Shown: positions 8,634-18,316, counted from the first letter of the stretch. The stretch is DNA of 64,000 nucleotides from CBDCWT01 sp965223305 (GCA_965223305.1 CBDCWT010000047.1:62001-126000); one strand, 5' to 3'. Made by a program: numbers and translations. The notes: generated by a model not told the origin, from the sequence alone.

Positions 8634-9161
8634 ATGAAGAACCCCATTTGCAACAATTCGATGGCGGCTGGCAGTCGCCGGAGCAGTCTACCGAGCATCT
8701 GGCCCGTATGGATGCTTGGGATACTAGTCTGCACGGGATGCCTTGGCACGCCACACTGCGAACCCTGCTCTAACGTCTGCAGCCCAACACCCGATTGCTT
8801 TGGGTTCTACGAGACCTGCTGGCGGCCGTGGCCCTGTCCACCCAGGTGTCCCGAGTACTGGGAGGAAGGTGTGCAGTTCGAGTCGATTCCAGATCCCGGA
8901 ATTCCCAGTGAGCTTCCGCCCGAGACCTCGGCTCCGGTGGAAACCGAGACCCCGGCTTCGGTGGAACGCAGTGAACCGCTGTCGATGTCTTCGTTTTCGG
9001 TGGGTGACCACCCGAGCATGATGTTCTATTCAGGAGCTCAGGTCAGGTTTCTGCCAGTTGTCGACACCGGTTACAACGAGGTCAGCGGAGCGGACTGGTC
9101 TCAGGCCACTCCCGCCGCGCAAACTCCGTTCCCTTCGGGCGCACTGGGCACGATCGACTGA
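8634..9161 (+). CDS. Cys-rich putative lipoprotein
   Basis: The 175-residue product starts 12 bases after the export lipoprotein. It has a hydrophobic N-terminus ending in LVCTGC (Cys36), which resembles a lipobox, followed by a Cys/Pro/Trp-rich segment (residues 42-75, including FYETCWRPWPCPPRCPEYW). Trp-Arg-Pro-Trp segments of this kind recur in small planctomycete secreted proteins. A Pro/Glu/Thr-rich linker (about 85-115) comes from a short imperfect DNA duplication near 8922-8966. No enzymatic domain is seen. Its position suggests an envelope partner of the export channel. Confidence 0.65.
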   Translation: MKNPICNNSMAAGSRRSSLPSIWPVWMLGILVCTGCLGTPHCEPCSNVCSPTPDCFGFYETCWRPWPCPPRCPEYWEEGVQFESIPDPGIPSELPPETSAPVETETPASVERSEPLSMSSFSVGDHPSMMFYSGAQVRFLPVVDTGYNEVSGADWSQATPAAQTPFPSGALGTID

Positions 9162-10322
9162 GTCGCCTCGCGGGTTTTTCGTCGACCGCCGCGCGGTTGG
9201 CGCTGAGGTCCGACAGGGGGGGATGCATCCGGCATAACGATCCGGCGCATACTCCACGCCCGTCGCCCGTGTAAGCGATCGAATTCGAGCGTCTTGCCAA
9301 ACGTCCAGGTGCGTTCCAATCGCTCCCGGCGCCATGGGTGGCGTATCTAAACACCAGCGGGAAAGCACTCGGATGCCTGAGAGTACCGGTCTGGCGGGGT
9401 TTGCCCGCCAGCGGTTCGGCAGATACCTCTTCTCTGCAACACCCTCTTCACTCCGGCGATCCCCAGGGGGGATCTCCTTCCCGGTTCCTTTACCTGCTCT
9501 GTTTCTATTAATTGATCCGCCGGCGACTGGCCGGCAGCGACGCACATGCAGCTGTCAAACTGGGGAAAGTTAACCAGCAAGCGTGTGTCGTTCCGCGACC
9601 GAGTTCCGATCCCACCGCTGCCAGTGGCCGGTCCTACCTTCATACGCGGCTGCTTGCTGGGAGACAATCTGTTTTTTGCGGATAGCACCGCAAGGAACTC
9701 AGTAATCGGGTCAACTTGCCTCAGTTCGGCACGGAGTTGGGGAAGACAGCCGGCTGGGTGGGGCTTGGACACTCGGTTGGTGATCGACGACCGAATACCT
9801 TTACGATCGACACCCTGAGAACACAGCGCGGCGTACCCGCAACCAAAGTCCCTTCTCCCCGCCGGGGAGAAGCTGGCCGAAGGCCGGATGAGGGGGAAGC
9901 CAAAGTGAAAAACTTGCGCACGGCGCGAGGACTCTGACCGTTTGTAGTACAGATCGCCGGCAAACCAACGAGTCCGACACGGACGAATGACGCTTACTTT
10001 TGCCCGCGGCGAGATCGGGTGGACTTCCGCCAGGCGTGGCCGTGGCACGCCAAGATGAGCCGCGATTGCCGTGCAGCTCGGCTGTGCCAAATGTTGCGCC
10101 TGTTTGCTGACCACCGATCTGTTCCGCCTAAATCGAGAGGAGGGTGCTGCCCATTTGCCACCCTTTTCGTGGGGTTATGGTATCATGTTTTGCTGCGAAA
10201 TGTAAAGTAATTTGGTACAGCTAGACGAACGGATTTTTTCGGTGTAAGCGGAGATCCCGCACAACCGCTGCATGTTCGCGCGGAGTGGGGACGCGTGGTG
10301 CGCCGAGATGCAGGACGCAGCG
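9162..10322. other. 1.1 kb intergenic stretch rich in short hairpins, no supported gene
   Basis: No reading frame here has coding character; a 255-codon open frame on the minus strand crosses dispersed palindromes and has no domain-like sequence. Perfect short inverted repeats include CTGGCGGG/CCCGCCAG (9391-9411), a GATCCCC/GGGGATC pair near 9459-9474, GCCGGC/GCCGGC near 9518-9536, and CTTCTCCCC/GGGGAGAAG (9852-9872). It separates the Cys-rich lipoprotein from the next secreted protein and could hold promoter elements or an untranslated RNA. Confidence 0.6.
9852..9872. repeat. Perfect 9-bp-arm palindrome, dispersed-repeat type
   Basis: Arms CTTCTCCCC and GGGGAGAAG flank a 3-base loop; the following bases (9873-9887) form a second small stem CTGGCC-GAA-GGCCGG. 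There is no T-run, so it is unlikely to be an intrinsic terminator. The CCTTCTCCC core recurs at 2469-2477. Confidence 0.55.
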
Positions 10323-12893
10323 ATGTCGCACTCAATATGCCGCGCCTTGGCCAGCGGCTTTCTTGCATTTCTGTTCGGCTCGCCCGGCTTCGCTCAAGCC
10401 GTGGTGCAAACGGGTGCTGGTCTGACCATGCGGTTTAGCCAGTCTGGGGGGGTGGACGAGCTTTCTGTGGGAGGGACACGGCTCTCGTTGCTCGACCAAC
10501 CGGGCGGCTTCTTCGTAGTCGATGTGGCTCGTTCTGCTCGTAACTTGCTGCCACCTTTTTCCGTTCGTTCGAGAAGGCAGGGTTGGCAGATTACATCGCC
10601 GTGGAGGGTTGCCTCAGCGGATGGCACCCGGTTCGCCAAGGTTGTTTCCTCCGGTGATGGTAGCGGAAACCTGCAGTCGCCGCGGGTCGCTGTAAAGGCC
10701 GGTTCACCCTATCTTGTGGCCGCTCAAGTGCGCGCGAGGTCGTCGGCGACGGTGTTCCGTCCGGGCATTTACCTCAGGCAGTACGACGTACAGGGCCGGC
10801 TCGTCAAAGTGCCGACAGCAAAGGGTGAGGTTGGTCAGCTAGTAATTCAAGTTCCTCTCTCCGCCGAGGAGTTTAGCTATGTCTCGACCACCTTCATCAC
10901 TCAGCCCGAGACCGCCAAAGTCGACATTTATGCCAACATCTACAAGAGCGCGGGACAGCTCGAGATGAAGGACGTGCGGTTGGAGTCCTTGGAGATGAAG
11001 CCGATGTGGCTCGATGGCCGAGCGCGGCGGACCGACAGCGGTGCTGTGTTGACAGGGAGTTCACCCGAGCTGCAACTGGAGCTCAAGGCGACGGTCACGG
11101 CACATGCTGGTTACATCGCAGTGGACGGTGAAGTCCACGACAGCTCAGAAATCAAGGCCGATCGCCTGCTGCAAGTGGGCTTCAGTTTGCCGGTGGATGC
11201 AGATCGCTGGACCTGGTGGGACGACATTGAGGATTCACGGCGAATCAACCGCGGGCTGCGATACGCCAACTATGGCGGCGACTTTAGTCTTTGGAGGGAT
11301 CAGCAGGTATCTGTTTTCCCCTTCGCGTCGATCGACAACGACCAAGTCGGCATACTCTTGGGTCAACGAATGGACCAACCTAGGTTGTTCCGTCTGTACT
11401 ACGACTCCTCGCAAGGATTCTGTGTCGACTACAGTCTCGGCTTGGCGCCCGATACGCTGAAGTTTCCTTCGTCAGCTTCCTTTCACTTTGTGATCGGCGA
11501 CCATGATCCAGCCTGGGGAATGCGCGCCGCCGCGCAGCGATACTATGAGACGTTTCCGGACTTCTTTACAGTTCGCGCAAAGCGGCAGGGGACCTATTGC
11601 TACGACATTCCCGCCGACTTGAGTCGGCCTGAAGATTTCGGATTCTGTTTTGACATGGGCGGATTCCGAAGACCGCAACGGCGGGTGCTCCAGGGCCGCG
11701 GCGTCTACCTGTTTGCGCACCCGATGGGCACCGAGGCGCACTTGAGTTGGGCGGAGGACCACGACTGGGAGATGCCAACCGGTCGCCCGACGAAGGAGCA
11801 GATCGAAGACATCTTGCTGACCGATCGACCACAATACAAGCAGGGGCCTCTCTGGAACTCGATCAGCCACCGGTACGGCAACGACACGACATTCGATGAT
11901 GCTCGCGTCCGCACCATGAACTCGGCGGTCTACGGACGCGATGGACGAATTTGCATCTATCCCTACGGTAAACGGCTGAGCTTCATCGCGACTTCAGCAG
12001 ATCCTGAGCTGCCCTCACCCAACATGGCGCAGGGTGAGTGGGATTTTCTCATCCGCCGCCACGCGACCGGTGCTCGACAGGCGGGTACGAGGTTGGACGG
12101 TATCGACTTTGACAACATCTCACTCTTCGCGGGCCGCGTGGGTGCAAACTATCGCCGCGAGCACTTCGAATACGTGGATCATCCGCTTGTCTACGATATC
12201 GCGTCGAGAAAACTCTGCATTCAAACAGGCATCAGTTTTCAAGAATTTGTCAAAGCGACGGCGGATGCCATGCACGCACGCAACAACCTGTGCACCGGCA
12301 ACTTCGACAGCCGTCTACATACGCAGACGTTTTTCGGCCATCTGCTGGACAAGCACGGCGGGGAGATCCACTGGAATCCGCCCACCAACCACCTGAGAGC
12401 TTACCGAATGCTGGCGTATCAAAAACCGGTTTCACACATCATCTATTCCGGTGTTGTCGCCGCTCGCGGGGAAGAGACGCTCATGCATCGTTGGCTGGCG
12501 TTTGGCGAGTTCCCCGCGATTCAGGAGCTGGCCTACCACAGCGGCAGCAATTTTGAAAAAGGACGGCCACTGTATAAGCGCTTCATGCCTCTGATGCTGC
12601 GGTTGGCGCACGCCGGCTGGGAACCCGTGACCCACGCCAGGTTGGACGGTGTCCGCCAGCTGCTGGTTGAGCGTTTCGGAACGTGGCGGGGCGACAACCT
12701 CTACTTGACGGTGCACAACGACTCCGATCAGCCACAAAACGGCGATCTGGTTCTCGACCGGACGGCGCTGGGCATGCCGCGCCAGCTCCGATGTGTGGAG
12801 TTGCTGACCGGTGAAATCGTCGAGCGGCTGGAGTCGATTCCCGTCCGCTTACCCCCTCGTCGCACGAACGTCTACCACTTCACGATGCAATAG
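10323..12893 (+). CDS. Large secreted protein, possible glycoside-hydrolase-like enzyme
   Basis: The start at 10323 gives a clean signal peptide (hydrophobic ALASGFLAFLFGSPGFAQA); an in-frame start at 10272 would add 17 unlikely residues. The 856-residue product has a beta-rich N-terminal half (lectin/beta-sandwich-like, about residues 30-380) and a second half with TIM-barrel-type features, including TRLDGIDFDNISLFAG, where paired acidic residues follow a strand, and IHWNPPTNHLRAYRMLAYQ. The C-terminus (about 770-856) looks like a beta-sandwich (LYLTVHNDSDQPQNGDLVL). This layout resembles secreted glycosidases, but no named family was recognised. Next to an EPS locus it could trim or turn over exopolysaccharide. 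Confidence 0.7.
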   Translation: MSHSICRALASGFLAFLFGSPGFAQAVVQTGAGLTMRFSQSGGVDELSVGGTRLSLLDQPGGFFVVDVARSARNLLPPFSVRSRRQGWQITSPWRVASADGTRFAKVVSSGDGSGNLQSPRVAVKAGSPYLVAAQVRARSSATVFRPGIYLRQYDVQGRLVKVPTAKGEVGQLVIQVPLSAEEFSYVSTTFITQPETAKVDIYANIYKSAGQLEMKDVRLESLEMKPMWLDGRARRTDSGAVLTGSSPELQLELKATVTAHAGYIAVDGEVHDSSEIKADRLLQVGFSLPVDADRWTWWDDIEDSRRINRGLRYANYGGDFSLWRDQQVSVFPFASIDNDQVGILLGQRMDQPRLFRLYYDSSQGFCVDYSLGLAPDTLKFPSSASFHFVIGDHDPAWGMRAAAQRYYETFPDFFTVRAKRQGTYCYDIPADLSRPEDFGFCFDMGGFRRPQRRVLQGRGVYLFAHPMGTEAHLSWAEDHDWEMPTGRPTKEQIEDILLTDRPQYKQGPLWNSISHRYGNDTTFDDARVRTMNSAVYGRDGRICIYPYGKRLSFIATSADPELPSPNMAQGEWDFLIRRHATGARQAGTRLDGIDFDNISLFAGRVGANYRREHFEYVDHPLVYDIASRKLCIQTGISFQEFVKATADAMHARNNLCTGNFDSRLHTQTFFGHLLDKHGGEIHWNPPTNHLRAYRMLAYQKPVSHIIYSGVVAARGEETLMHRWLAFGEFPAIQELAYHSGSNFEKGRPLYKRFMPLMLRLAHAGWEPVTHARLDGVRQLLVERFGTWRGDNLYLTVHNDSDQPQNGDLVLDRTALGMPRQLRCVELLTGEIVERLESIPVRLPPRRTNVYHFTMQ

Positions 12894-12920
12894 CCGTGAC
12901 CGACGGAGCAGAGTGAACGG

Positions 12921-15839
12921 TCATCCTTGAGTAAGCCCAACCATGAGCGACACCAGTCTCCTGTGCCAAAAGAGTTGGGTGGCTGAGGCTGCGGTGGCCG
13001 CGACGACGACCGTGTCCGCCTGTTCCAAAGTGGATGTAGGCTCGACCGTCGTGATCCCGTCGTCGAACGTATCGAGTTCGTCATTCTGAGAAACGGTGTC
13101 GGTCGTTATCACTTCGGTGGTGGTTGCAGTTGCTGAGACTGACAAGGTTGGATCGGCCGAGACTTCTTCAATATTTTGGACATTCTCTTCTGAAGAAGTG
13201 GTTCGCTGCTTGGGACGGCTCGCGCGTTCGGTGCGCGACCGGACCTTCTTTCCTTTGTCCCCGTCGGTTGGCTCCGTGTCGTCGGCCGGCGCTGACTCGG
13301 GTTGAATGTTGGAGTCTAGCGACGAGGAGGATGTCTGGTCTTCCAAGAGAGTCGGTGAATCTAAGATGCTTGGCGAGGAAGCCTCTTGATCGAGGCTTCC
13401 AACGGCCGCATCCACCGTCGGTTCCACGACAGTTGTTTCTTCCGTAGGCTCGACCGGCTGGACTACCAACTCCGTCGTTTCGGCTTCCGGCAACGCATCG
13501 GCGGGCTGCGAGGTTTGTGTTTCGGTGCTGTCGCCCGCCGTGTTTTCCTCCAGGAATGTGCGCTCTGTCGGCGACACTGCGGGCACGTTCTCTTCGTCTT
13601 CGGTGGTCGGAACCTCCAGGGGACTTTCGACAGTGTGGTGAACGATGCCTCCCACTTCGATCGTCACGGAACTCGTGGCCTGACCACCGTTGCCGTCATT
13701 AACGGTGTAGGTAAAGTCATCTCGGCCGCTGAACGCTGCGTCGGGAGTGTATGCAAAAGTGCCAGCTGTCGAGAGACTTACGACACCATTTTGCGGACCC
13801 GTGCCCAAGACATAAGTCAGCGTATCCCCGTCGGGGTCTTGGTCGTTGAGGCTGACATCGCCTGCCAATACTGTGTCGATACTGGTCGTAAAGGCGTCTG
13901 GCTGGGCGACGGGATCGTTGTTCGGCGTAGCGAGTGGGTCCAAACGTAACACTTGGGTCCCGCTTTGGATATTGATCCCGGCCAGTGTCAGGTTGAATGA
14001 ACCGTTGTTGACGCTGCCGACCACCTGGCCGGTCAGCTGATCCACCACGTTTCCGGCAGTGTAGGGCAGGTCCTCCAACGAGATCGTCAGATCGGCTGCG
14101 GTTGACGTGCGGTTGACCAGGAAGATATAGCCGACACCATCGTGTTCGCGTGTTCCCGCGCGGATATCGCTGCTCGTCGACACGGTCGCGCTCCAATCCG
14201 TCCAGTGTGGTTGCCGGATGATTGGCAGTAGGGCGTCAACCTCTTGTGGCAACGCGGGCATATCGCCGACCCAAGCCGCGTTTTCAATCAGCGGGTCGCC
14301 CGTGGCTCCGTCGGAGTAGTAGCCAATTCCTCGGGCGCCCGCGATCAAGGCGCTGTAGACGCGCATCCTCAGTGCGCCCGGGTGGCTATCCGCCGAGTTA
14401 ATCTGTGCGATGGGACTGGGCCGGTTATTGCCCTCGATGTTGTTGAGCACGACGTAGCGGCCGTCGACCGGGACGGGGTCATCCACTACACCGCCGAGAT
14501 ACGTTCCGGAGATATCCACGTTCCCGCGCCCGGCATGGACGCGCGCCAGGTTATAGGCACCCTGTAAGGCATAGATCGGATGCATCCTGTCGCCATTGCT
14601 GTCGACGTCGTTCGCCTTTACGGTATCAAGGACATTGATTGCCTCGTCCCATTTATTTTCCGTGAACTCGGCATCCCAGTAGTAAAACAACACGTCTTCG
14701 CTCAACCCCTCATCCTTGATGTCTTGGATTACGCTGGCGAGGTGATCGGTGTTTTGGTAGCTAGGACTGCTGGAATTGTTGATGTATTGGGCGAGGCGCA
14801 CGCCGGCCATCATGCCCGCATCTTTGGCACGCTGAACCTGACTGGCAAACTGCATCGCAATGGCGACGTTCCAGCCTTGGTCTGAGTAGTCGTTCCAATC
14901 CGTCCGGCTAGTGTTGGTATGCATGGCCCAGGGGAAGAACGGTTCCCAGACGCCATCCTTGAGTACCTCGAAGTTGCCGAGTTCGTCGACTCGTGTTGTT
15001 GACCCGTTGAAGGGTGTCTTGACCGGTGGAGGCTGCTCAAATTCTGGACTGCCGAAGCCGAAGTAAACCTCATCCAGCCAGACTTTGCCACCCGGCTCCA
15101 GGTTCTCGCGCTTGTAAAAGTGGATCGCTAATTTTGGAGATACGTTGATGTCCACGTAGACCGGCACGACGACTTCTTGCCAGACGCCATCTGCGGTCGT
15201 ACCCGCCGTGCCCCAATCGGAGTTACCCAACGCAGATCCGGTGGGAGAGTATCGCCGTAAGTTGTAGGCGAAGTAGCTCGGTCCGTTCTCCGATTTGATA
15301 TAAAAACTGAGGTAGTGTTCTCCAGTTTCCGTGGCTGTAAAGAACGGCGAGGTGACACGGCTGTATAGGGAGCTCTCGTTGGCCGGCGTTGTGAACCGCC
15401 ACGACCCACTTCCGTCTGCCGTTCGCGAAGTCGCAGCATCATAGAACACGTCGTTGGCCGGATACCAACCGAAGGAACCGTCTATTTCCGGTTTCGGGAA
15501 CAGATTCGGTCCCGTACGCTCTAGGTGTGGCTGGCTGACGACGGAGTTGGTAACGGGATCGACGATGACATGTGCGGATGGCCCCGTTGGACTGCCTAAA
15601 GACGGTCCTGTGTCGGCCACAACCGTGATCTCATCAGGCTCGCTGGTCGGCTCTTCTACTGGCTCGGTGGGAAGGTCCAGCGGCGTCGCACTGAACATGA
15701 CCCGATTCTCGAGTGCGGCCAGTCTCAGCGTGCGCTCGCGGCGCCCTTTGGGCCCGCGAAATTCGCCCCCAACTGCCCCGCGGTCCAACGTCTCCTCCAG
15801 GAGGGACCGTGCCGAATGAAGCAACAACGGTAGTTTCAT
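12921..15839 (-). CDS. LEPR-XLL-type secreted multidomain protein with glycosidase-like and cadherin-like domains
   Basis: The 972-residue protein begins with a planctomycete LEPR-XLL-like leader, here RLAALENRVMFSATPLD (about residues 39-55). Next is a jelly-roll domain resembling carbohydrate-binding modules (about 130-290), then a TIM-barrel-like region (about 290-620; for example VLFYYWDAEF and ALIAGARGIGYYSDG). A cadherin/VCBS-like repeat follows (about 650-735, DGDTLTYVL and SGRDDFTYTVNDGNGG). The remaining 200 residues are Ser/Thr/Glu-rich, with a basic patch KVRSRTERASRPKQR, and end in a short hydrophobic/basic tail. It converges on the secreted protein at 10323-12893, their stop codons 27 bases apart. 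A surface-located polysaccharide-acting enzyme is my inference. Confidence 0.75.
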   Translation of the reverse strand: MKLPLLLHSARSLLEETLDRGAVGGEFRGPKGRRERTLRLAALENRVMFSATPLDLPTEPVEEPTSEPDEITVVADTGPSLGSPTGPSAHVIVDPVTNSVVSQPHLERTGPNLFPKPEIDGSFGWYPANDVFYDAATSRTADGSGSWRFTTPANESSLYSRVTSPFFTATETGEHYLSFYIKSENGPSYFAYNLRRYSPTGSALGNSDWGTAGTTADGVWQEVVVPVYVDINVSPKLAIHFYKRENLEPGGKVWLDEVYFGFGSPEFEQPPPVKTPFNGSTTRVDELGNFEVLKDGVWEPFFPWAMHTNTSRTDWNDYSDQGWNVAIAMQFASQVQRAKDAGMMAGVRLAQYINNSSSPSYQNTDHLASVIQDIKDEGLSEDVLFYYWDAEFTENKWDEAINVLDTVKANDVDSNGDRMHPIYALQGAYNLARVHAGRGNVDISGTYLGGVVDDPVPVDGRYVVLNNIEGNNRPSPIAQINSADSHPGALRMRVYSALIAGARGIGYYSDGATGDPLIENAAWVGDMPALPQEVDALLPIIRQPHWTDWSATVSTSSDIRAGTREHDGVGYIFLVNRTSTAADLTISLEDLPYTAGNVVDQLTGQVVGSVNNGSFNLTLAGINIQSGTQVLRLDPLATPNNDPVAQPDAFTTSIDTVLAGDVSLNDQDPDGDTLTYVLGTGPQNGVVSLSTAGTFAYTPDAAFSGRDDFTYTVNDGNGGQATSSVTIEVGGIVHHTVESPLEVPTTEDEENVPAVSPTERTFLEENTAGDSTETQTSQPADALPEAETTELVVQPVEPTEETTVVEPTVDAAVGSLDQEASSPSILDSPTLLEDQTSSSSLDSNIQPESAPADDTEPTDGDKGKKVRSRTERASRPKQRTTSSEENVQNIEEVSADPTLSVSATATTTEVITTDTVSQNDELDTFDDGITTVEPTSTLEQADTVVVAATAASATQLFWHRRLVSLMVGLTQG

Positions 15840-16389
15840 CTGAAGATGACTCCAGTTGGTGAATCCGATTGGTCTGGCACGGTGCGCGAAAACGCGGCAG
15901 GAGAATCCCTAAGTGAACCTTAGCTCCAATAATCACGGGAGGGGCAAAGTTTTCCGATTCGCTGCCAATAACACCGTGCGCTGAACCGCTATTTTGCCAG
16001 CGTTTCCGCGCGGTGGTGCAGGTCTCTTTCCGCGACGCTCGAGTTTGACGTTTATGCCGGATAGTCCGATCACGGAAACCTGCGACACGGTCTTCTCTCA
16101 TTGTCGGCGAATCAACGGGAAGAATCCGATAAAGAATGTGAATCGTTGACGTTCACCCGGTTGACGTTGCCAGACTTTCGTTGCCTCAGGCCGAATCGCG
16201 CTGACACGTAAGCCCGGATTATTCATGAATAACGTTGCGGCAGAACAGTTGCGAGCTGCACCGCATCGAGGGCCTGCCCTGAGTGCGAGTCCTGAAAGTG
16301 CACTCTTCCGACACTTTTCGCATTGCAGCTGGCGAACTTGTCGAGTTCTTCCGAACCCGAGGTGTCTCCGGCGGCCATAGGAACCAAGT
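15840..16389. other. 550-base divergent intergenic region with a MITE-end-like sequence
   Basis: No gene is supported here; the open frames are short and lack coding character. It should contain the divergent promoters of the LEPR-XLL gene and the glycosyltransferase. At 16211-16229 it contains AGCCCGGATTATTCATGAA, identical to the left end of the palindromic element at 58226. Downstream, degenerate inverted pairing (CAGTTGCGAGCTGCA near 16245 with a near-complement near 16325) suggests a decayed palindrome. Confidence 0.6.
16211..16229. repeat. Solo copy of the terminal sequence of the 58.2 kb palindromic element
   Basis: The 19 bases AGCCCGGATTATTCATGAA match positions 58226-58244 exactly, while the flanks differ. 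This is best explained as a decayed or partial copy of the same mobile repeat. Confidence 0.55.
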
Positions 16390-17643
16390 GTGCGTGTACA
16401 GATCATTTCGGCGGTGTTTCCGCCCGAGCCCGTCATGTCGGCGACTACGGGACGCGATATTGCCGAAGAGATGGCCAAGAGGGGACACACGGTAACGGTG
16501 ATTGCCTCCTTTCCCAATCGGCCTACCGGCAAGCTCTATCCGAACTATCGGCGTTCTTGGAGAAGTGTCGAACACCGAGACGGATACGAGTTGATTCACT
16601 GTTGGCACACGCTGTCGACGCGTCCCACGCTCGTGTCGCGGCTGGCTGAAAATATCTCGTTTGGCGTCACCTCCACGCTGCAGATGGCTCGAGAACCAGG
16701 GGCTGATGTGGTGTATATGAACACCTGGCCGCTGTTTGCCCAGTGGCTTAATACCTGCTTGCTTTGTCGACGAGGCGTTCCAGTTATCTGTTCGGTGAAG
16801 GACCTTTACCCGGAGTCGCTTGTTGGCAGCGAAGTTCGGGGGGCCACGCGTCTCGTCGCTTCGTTAGCGTTGGCAGTTGACCGGCAGGTCCACCGCCGTA
16901 GTGCGGTCATCGCGCCACTGAACCCGATCATGGCGGAATACATCGTGGCCACACGGTCCGTGCCGGAGAAAAAGGTTCGGGTCGTCTACGATTGGGTGGA
17001 CGCCGCCGGCGTACCCAGGGATCAACCAAAATGGAACAGTTTTCGGCAGCGTCAAGGTGCTGCTCCAGACACATTCCTCGCCATGTATGTGGGCAGCATG
17101 ACCCGGATGGCCGGTCTACAGCTGTACGTCGATGCAGCCGAGTTGTTGCGGGACCGTCAAGACATTCGACTCTTGCTAGTTGGTGACGGCAGCATGCGCG
17201 GCGATCTCGAGTCGCAGATTGAGCGCAAGGGGCTGAAGAACGTCGAGCTGATTTATCCGCTCGAACCCGAGCAGGTGCCCGAGGTGCAGGCGGCAGCGGA
17301 TGTGCTGCTGCTCAGCTTACTGCCGGGAGGCGCGGAACACGCACTTCCCTCAAAGTTGATTCACTATCTGTTTTCTCAGAGGCCGGTCGTTGCGAGTGTG
17401 GAGGGCGACGGACCACCTGCGCGGATCATCCGCGAAGCTCAGTGCGGATACGTCGTTTCCCAGGGAAACGCCCGCGAGCTTGCCGACCGACTGGTCGCGT
17501 TGGCCGACGATCGGTCGTCTTTGCAGGATCTAGGAGAGAATGCGCGCCGATTCGCGGACGAGCATTTCTTGAAAGAGAACGCGCTGCGGCACGCGTGTGA
17601 CCTGATTGAGGAAGTGGGAAACCGGGCGGCGAGCACCGAGTGA
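16390..17643 (+). CDS. Glycosyltransferase family 4 (WbuB-like)
   Basis: The 417-residue protein begins MRVQIISAVFPPEP, the GT4 N-terminal strand, and contains LAMYVGSMTRMAGLQLYVDAAE (start of the nucleotide-binding C-domain) and LPSKLIHYLFSQRPVVAS with the conserved Pro-Ser-Lys/Pro-Val-Val pattern of WbuB-like enzymes. It should transfer a sugar from a nucleotide donor to a lipid-linked acceptor on the cytoplasmic face, adding to the EPS repeat unit. The gene starts the rightward run that continues through the acetyltransferase and the SecA-like gene. Confidence 0.88.
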   Translation: MRVQIISAVFPPEPVMSATTGRDIAEEMAKRGHTVTVIASFPNRPTGKLYPNYRRSWRSVEHRDGYELIHCWHTLSTRPTLVSRLAENISFGVTSTLQMAREPGADVVYMNTWPLFAQWLNTCLLCRRGVPVICSVKDLYPESLVGSEVRGATRLVASLALAVDRQVHRRSAVIAPLNPIMAEYIVATRSVPEKKVRVVYDWVDAAGVPRDQPKWNSFRQRQGAAPDTFLAMYVGSMTRMAGLQLYVDAAELLRDRQDIRLLLVGDGSMRGDLESQIERKGLKNVELIYPLEPEQVPEVQAAADVLLLSLLPGGAEHALPSKLIHYLFSQRPVVASVEGDGPPARIIREAQCGYVVSQGNARELADRLVALADDRSSLQDLGENARRFADEHFLKENALRHACDLIEEVGNRAASTE

Positions 17644-17653
17644 GGAGGACGCT

Positions 17654-18316
17654 TTGAAAGACAGTGCCGGTGAATACAAGGTAGTGCCCTTGAAGGAAGA
17701 GTATGTCGACGGCGCCGTTGAGATGCACTTGATCGCATTTCGTGACTTCTTTCTGGCGCAACTCGGGCGAGGGTTCTTGCGTGAGTTCTACTTGCAGGCT
17801 GCCGGGCACGACCTTACGGTCGGACACGTGGCCGTTAGCGATCAGGGAGAAGTAGTTGGGGCGTGCTTCGGCGTGATCGACTCCTCCGCCTTTTACAAGG
17901 ACATCCTGCGCAGGCGGTGGTGGGCTTTCGGTCTCAAGTCGGTGTGGCCGGTGATCAAGTCGCCCAAGATCATCCCTCGTGTCTTGAGAGGCCTCACTCA
18001 TCGAGGGAACCGTCCAAATTGCGACATCCAACCCTTGGGCGCCCTGCTGTCGATGGCGGCGAGGCCTGACTTCCAAGGAAAGGGTGTGGGAGGCGCGCTG
18101 ATGCGATCGATGTGTGACGAATATGTCCGCAGGGGCGTCGACGCAGTGTTTCTCACGACGGATGCCGACGACAACGACCGGGTGCGGGGTTTCTATGCAG
18201 CGATGGGGTGGGAGCTGCTCGGCTACTACGTGACACCCGAACAACGTCGGATGTGTTGGTACCTCTGGCAGAATCCGGAGAAAGAGAAGAGAGAAATTGC
18301 CCCGGTCGGCGACTGA
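17654..18316 (+). CDS. GNAT-family N-acetyltransferase
   Basis: I choose the TTG at 17654 because GAGGAGG lies just upstream at 17642-17648; an ATG at 17606 would overlap the glycosyltransferase by 38 bases. The 220-residue product has the acetyl-CoA-binding motif A, SMAARPDFQGKGVGGALM (QGKGVG), and a C-terminal FYAAMGWELLGYY strand-helix typical of GNAT enzymes. The substrate is unknown; its place directly after a glycosyltransferase makes sugar-intermediate acetylation attractive, while the next gene suggests the protein-export unit. The extended central part (residues 80-115) is longer than in minimal GNAT domains. Confidence 0.82.
   Translation: MKDSAGEYKVVPLKEEYVDGAVEMHLIAFRDFFLAQLGRGFLREFYLQAAGHDLTVGHVAVSDQGEVVGACFGVIDSSAFYKDILRRRWWAFGLKSVWPVIKSPKIIPRVLRGLTHRGNRPNCDIQPLGALLSMAARPDFQGKGVGGALMRSMCDEYVRRGVDAVFLTTDADDNDRVRGFYAAMGWELLGYYVTPEQRRMCWYLWQNPEKEKREIAPVGD

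Noticed and set aside
9347..10114. 255-codon open frame on the minus strand
   Set aside because: It crosses the dispersed palindrome at 9852 (giving a low-complexity repeat-derived stretch) and has no domain-like sequence or ribosome-binding site.
10176..10193. TGGTAT...TTGCT upstream of the secreted protein at 10323, resembling a sigma-54 site
   Set aside because: The GG-to-GC spacing is eleven bases, one too many for a -24/-12 promoter.
16098..16608. Overlapping minus-strand frames of 129-144 codons
   Set aside because: They span the start of the glycosyltransferase and a repeat end; no conserved motif was seen.
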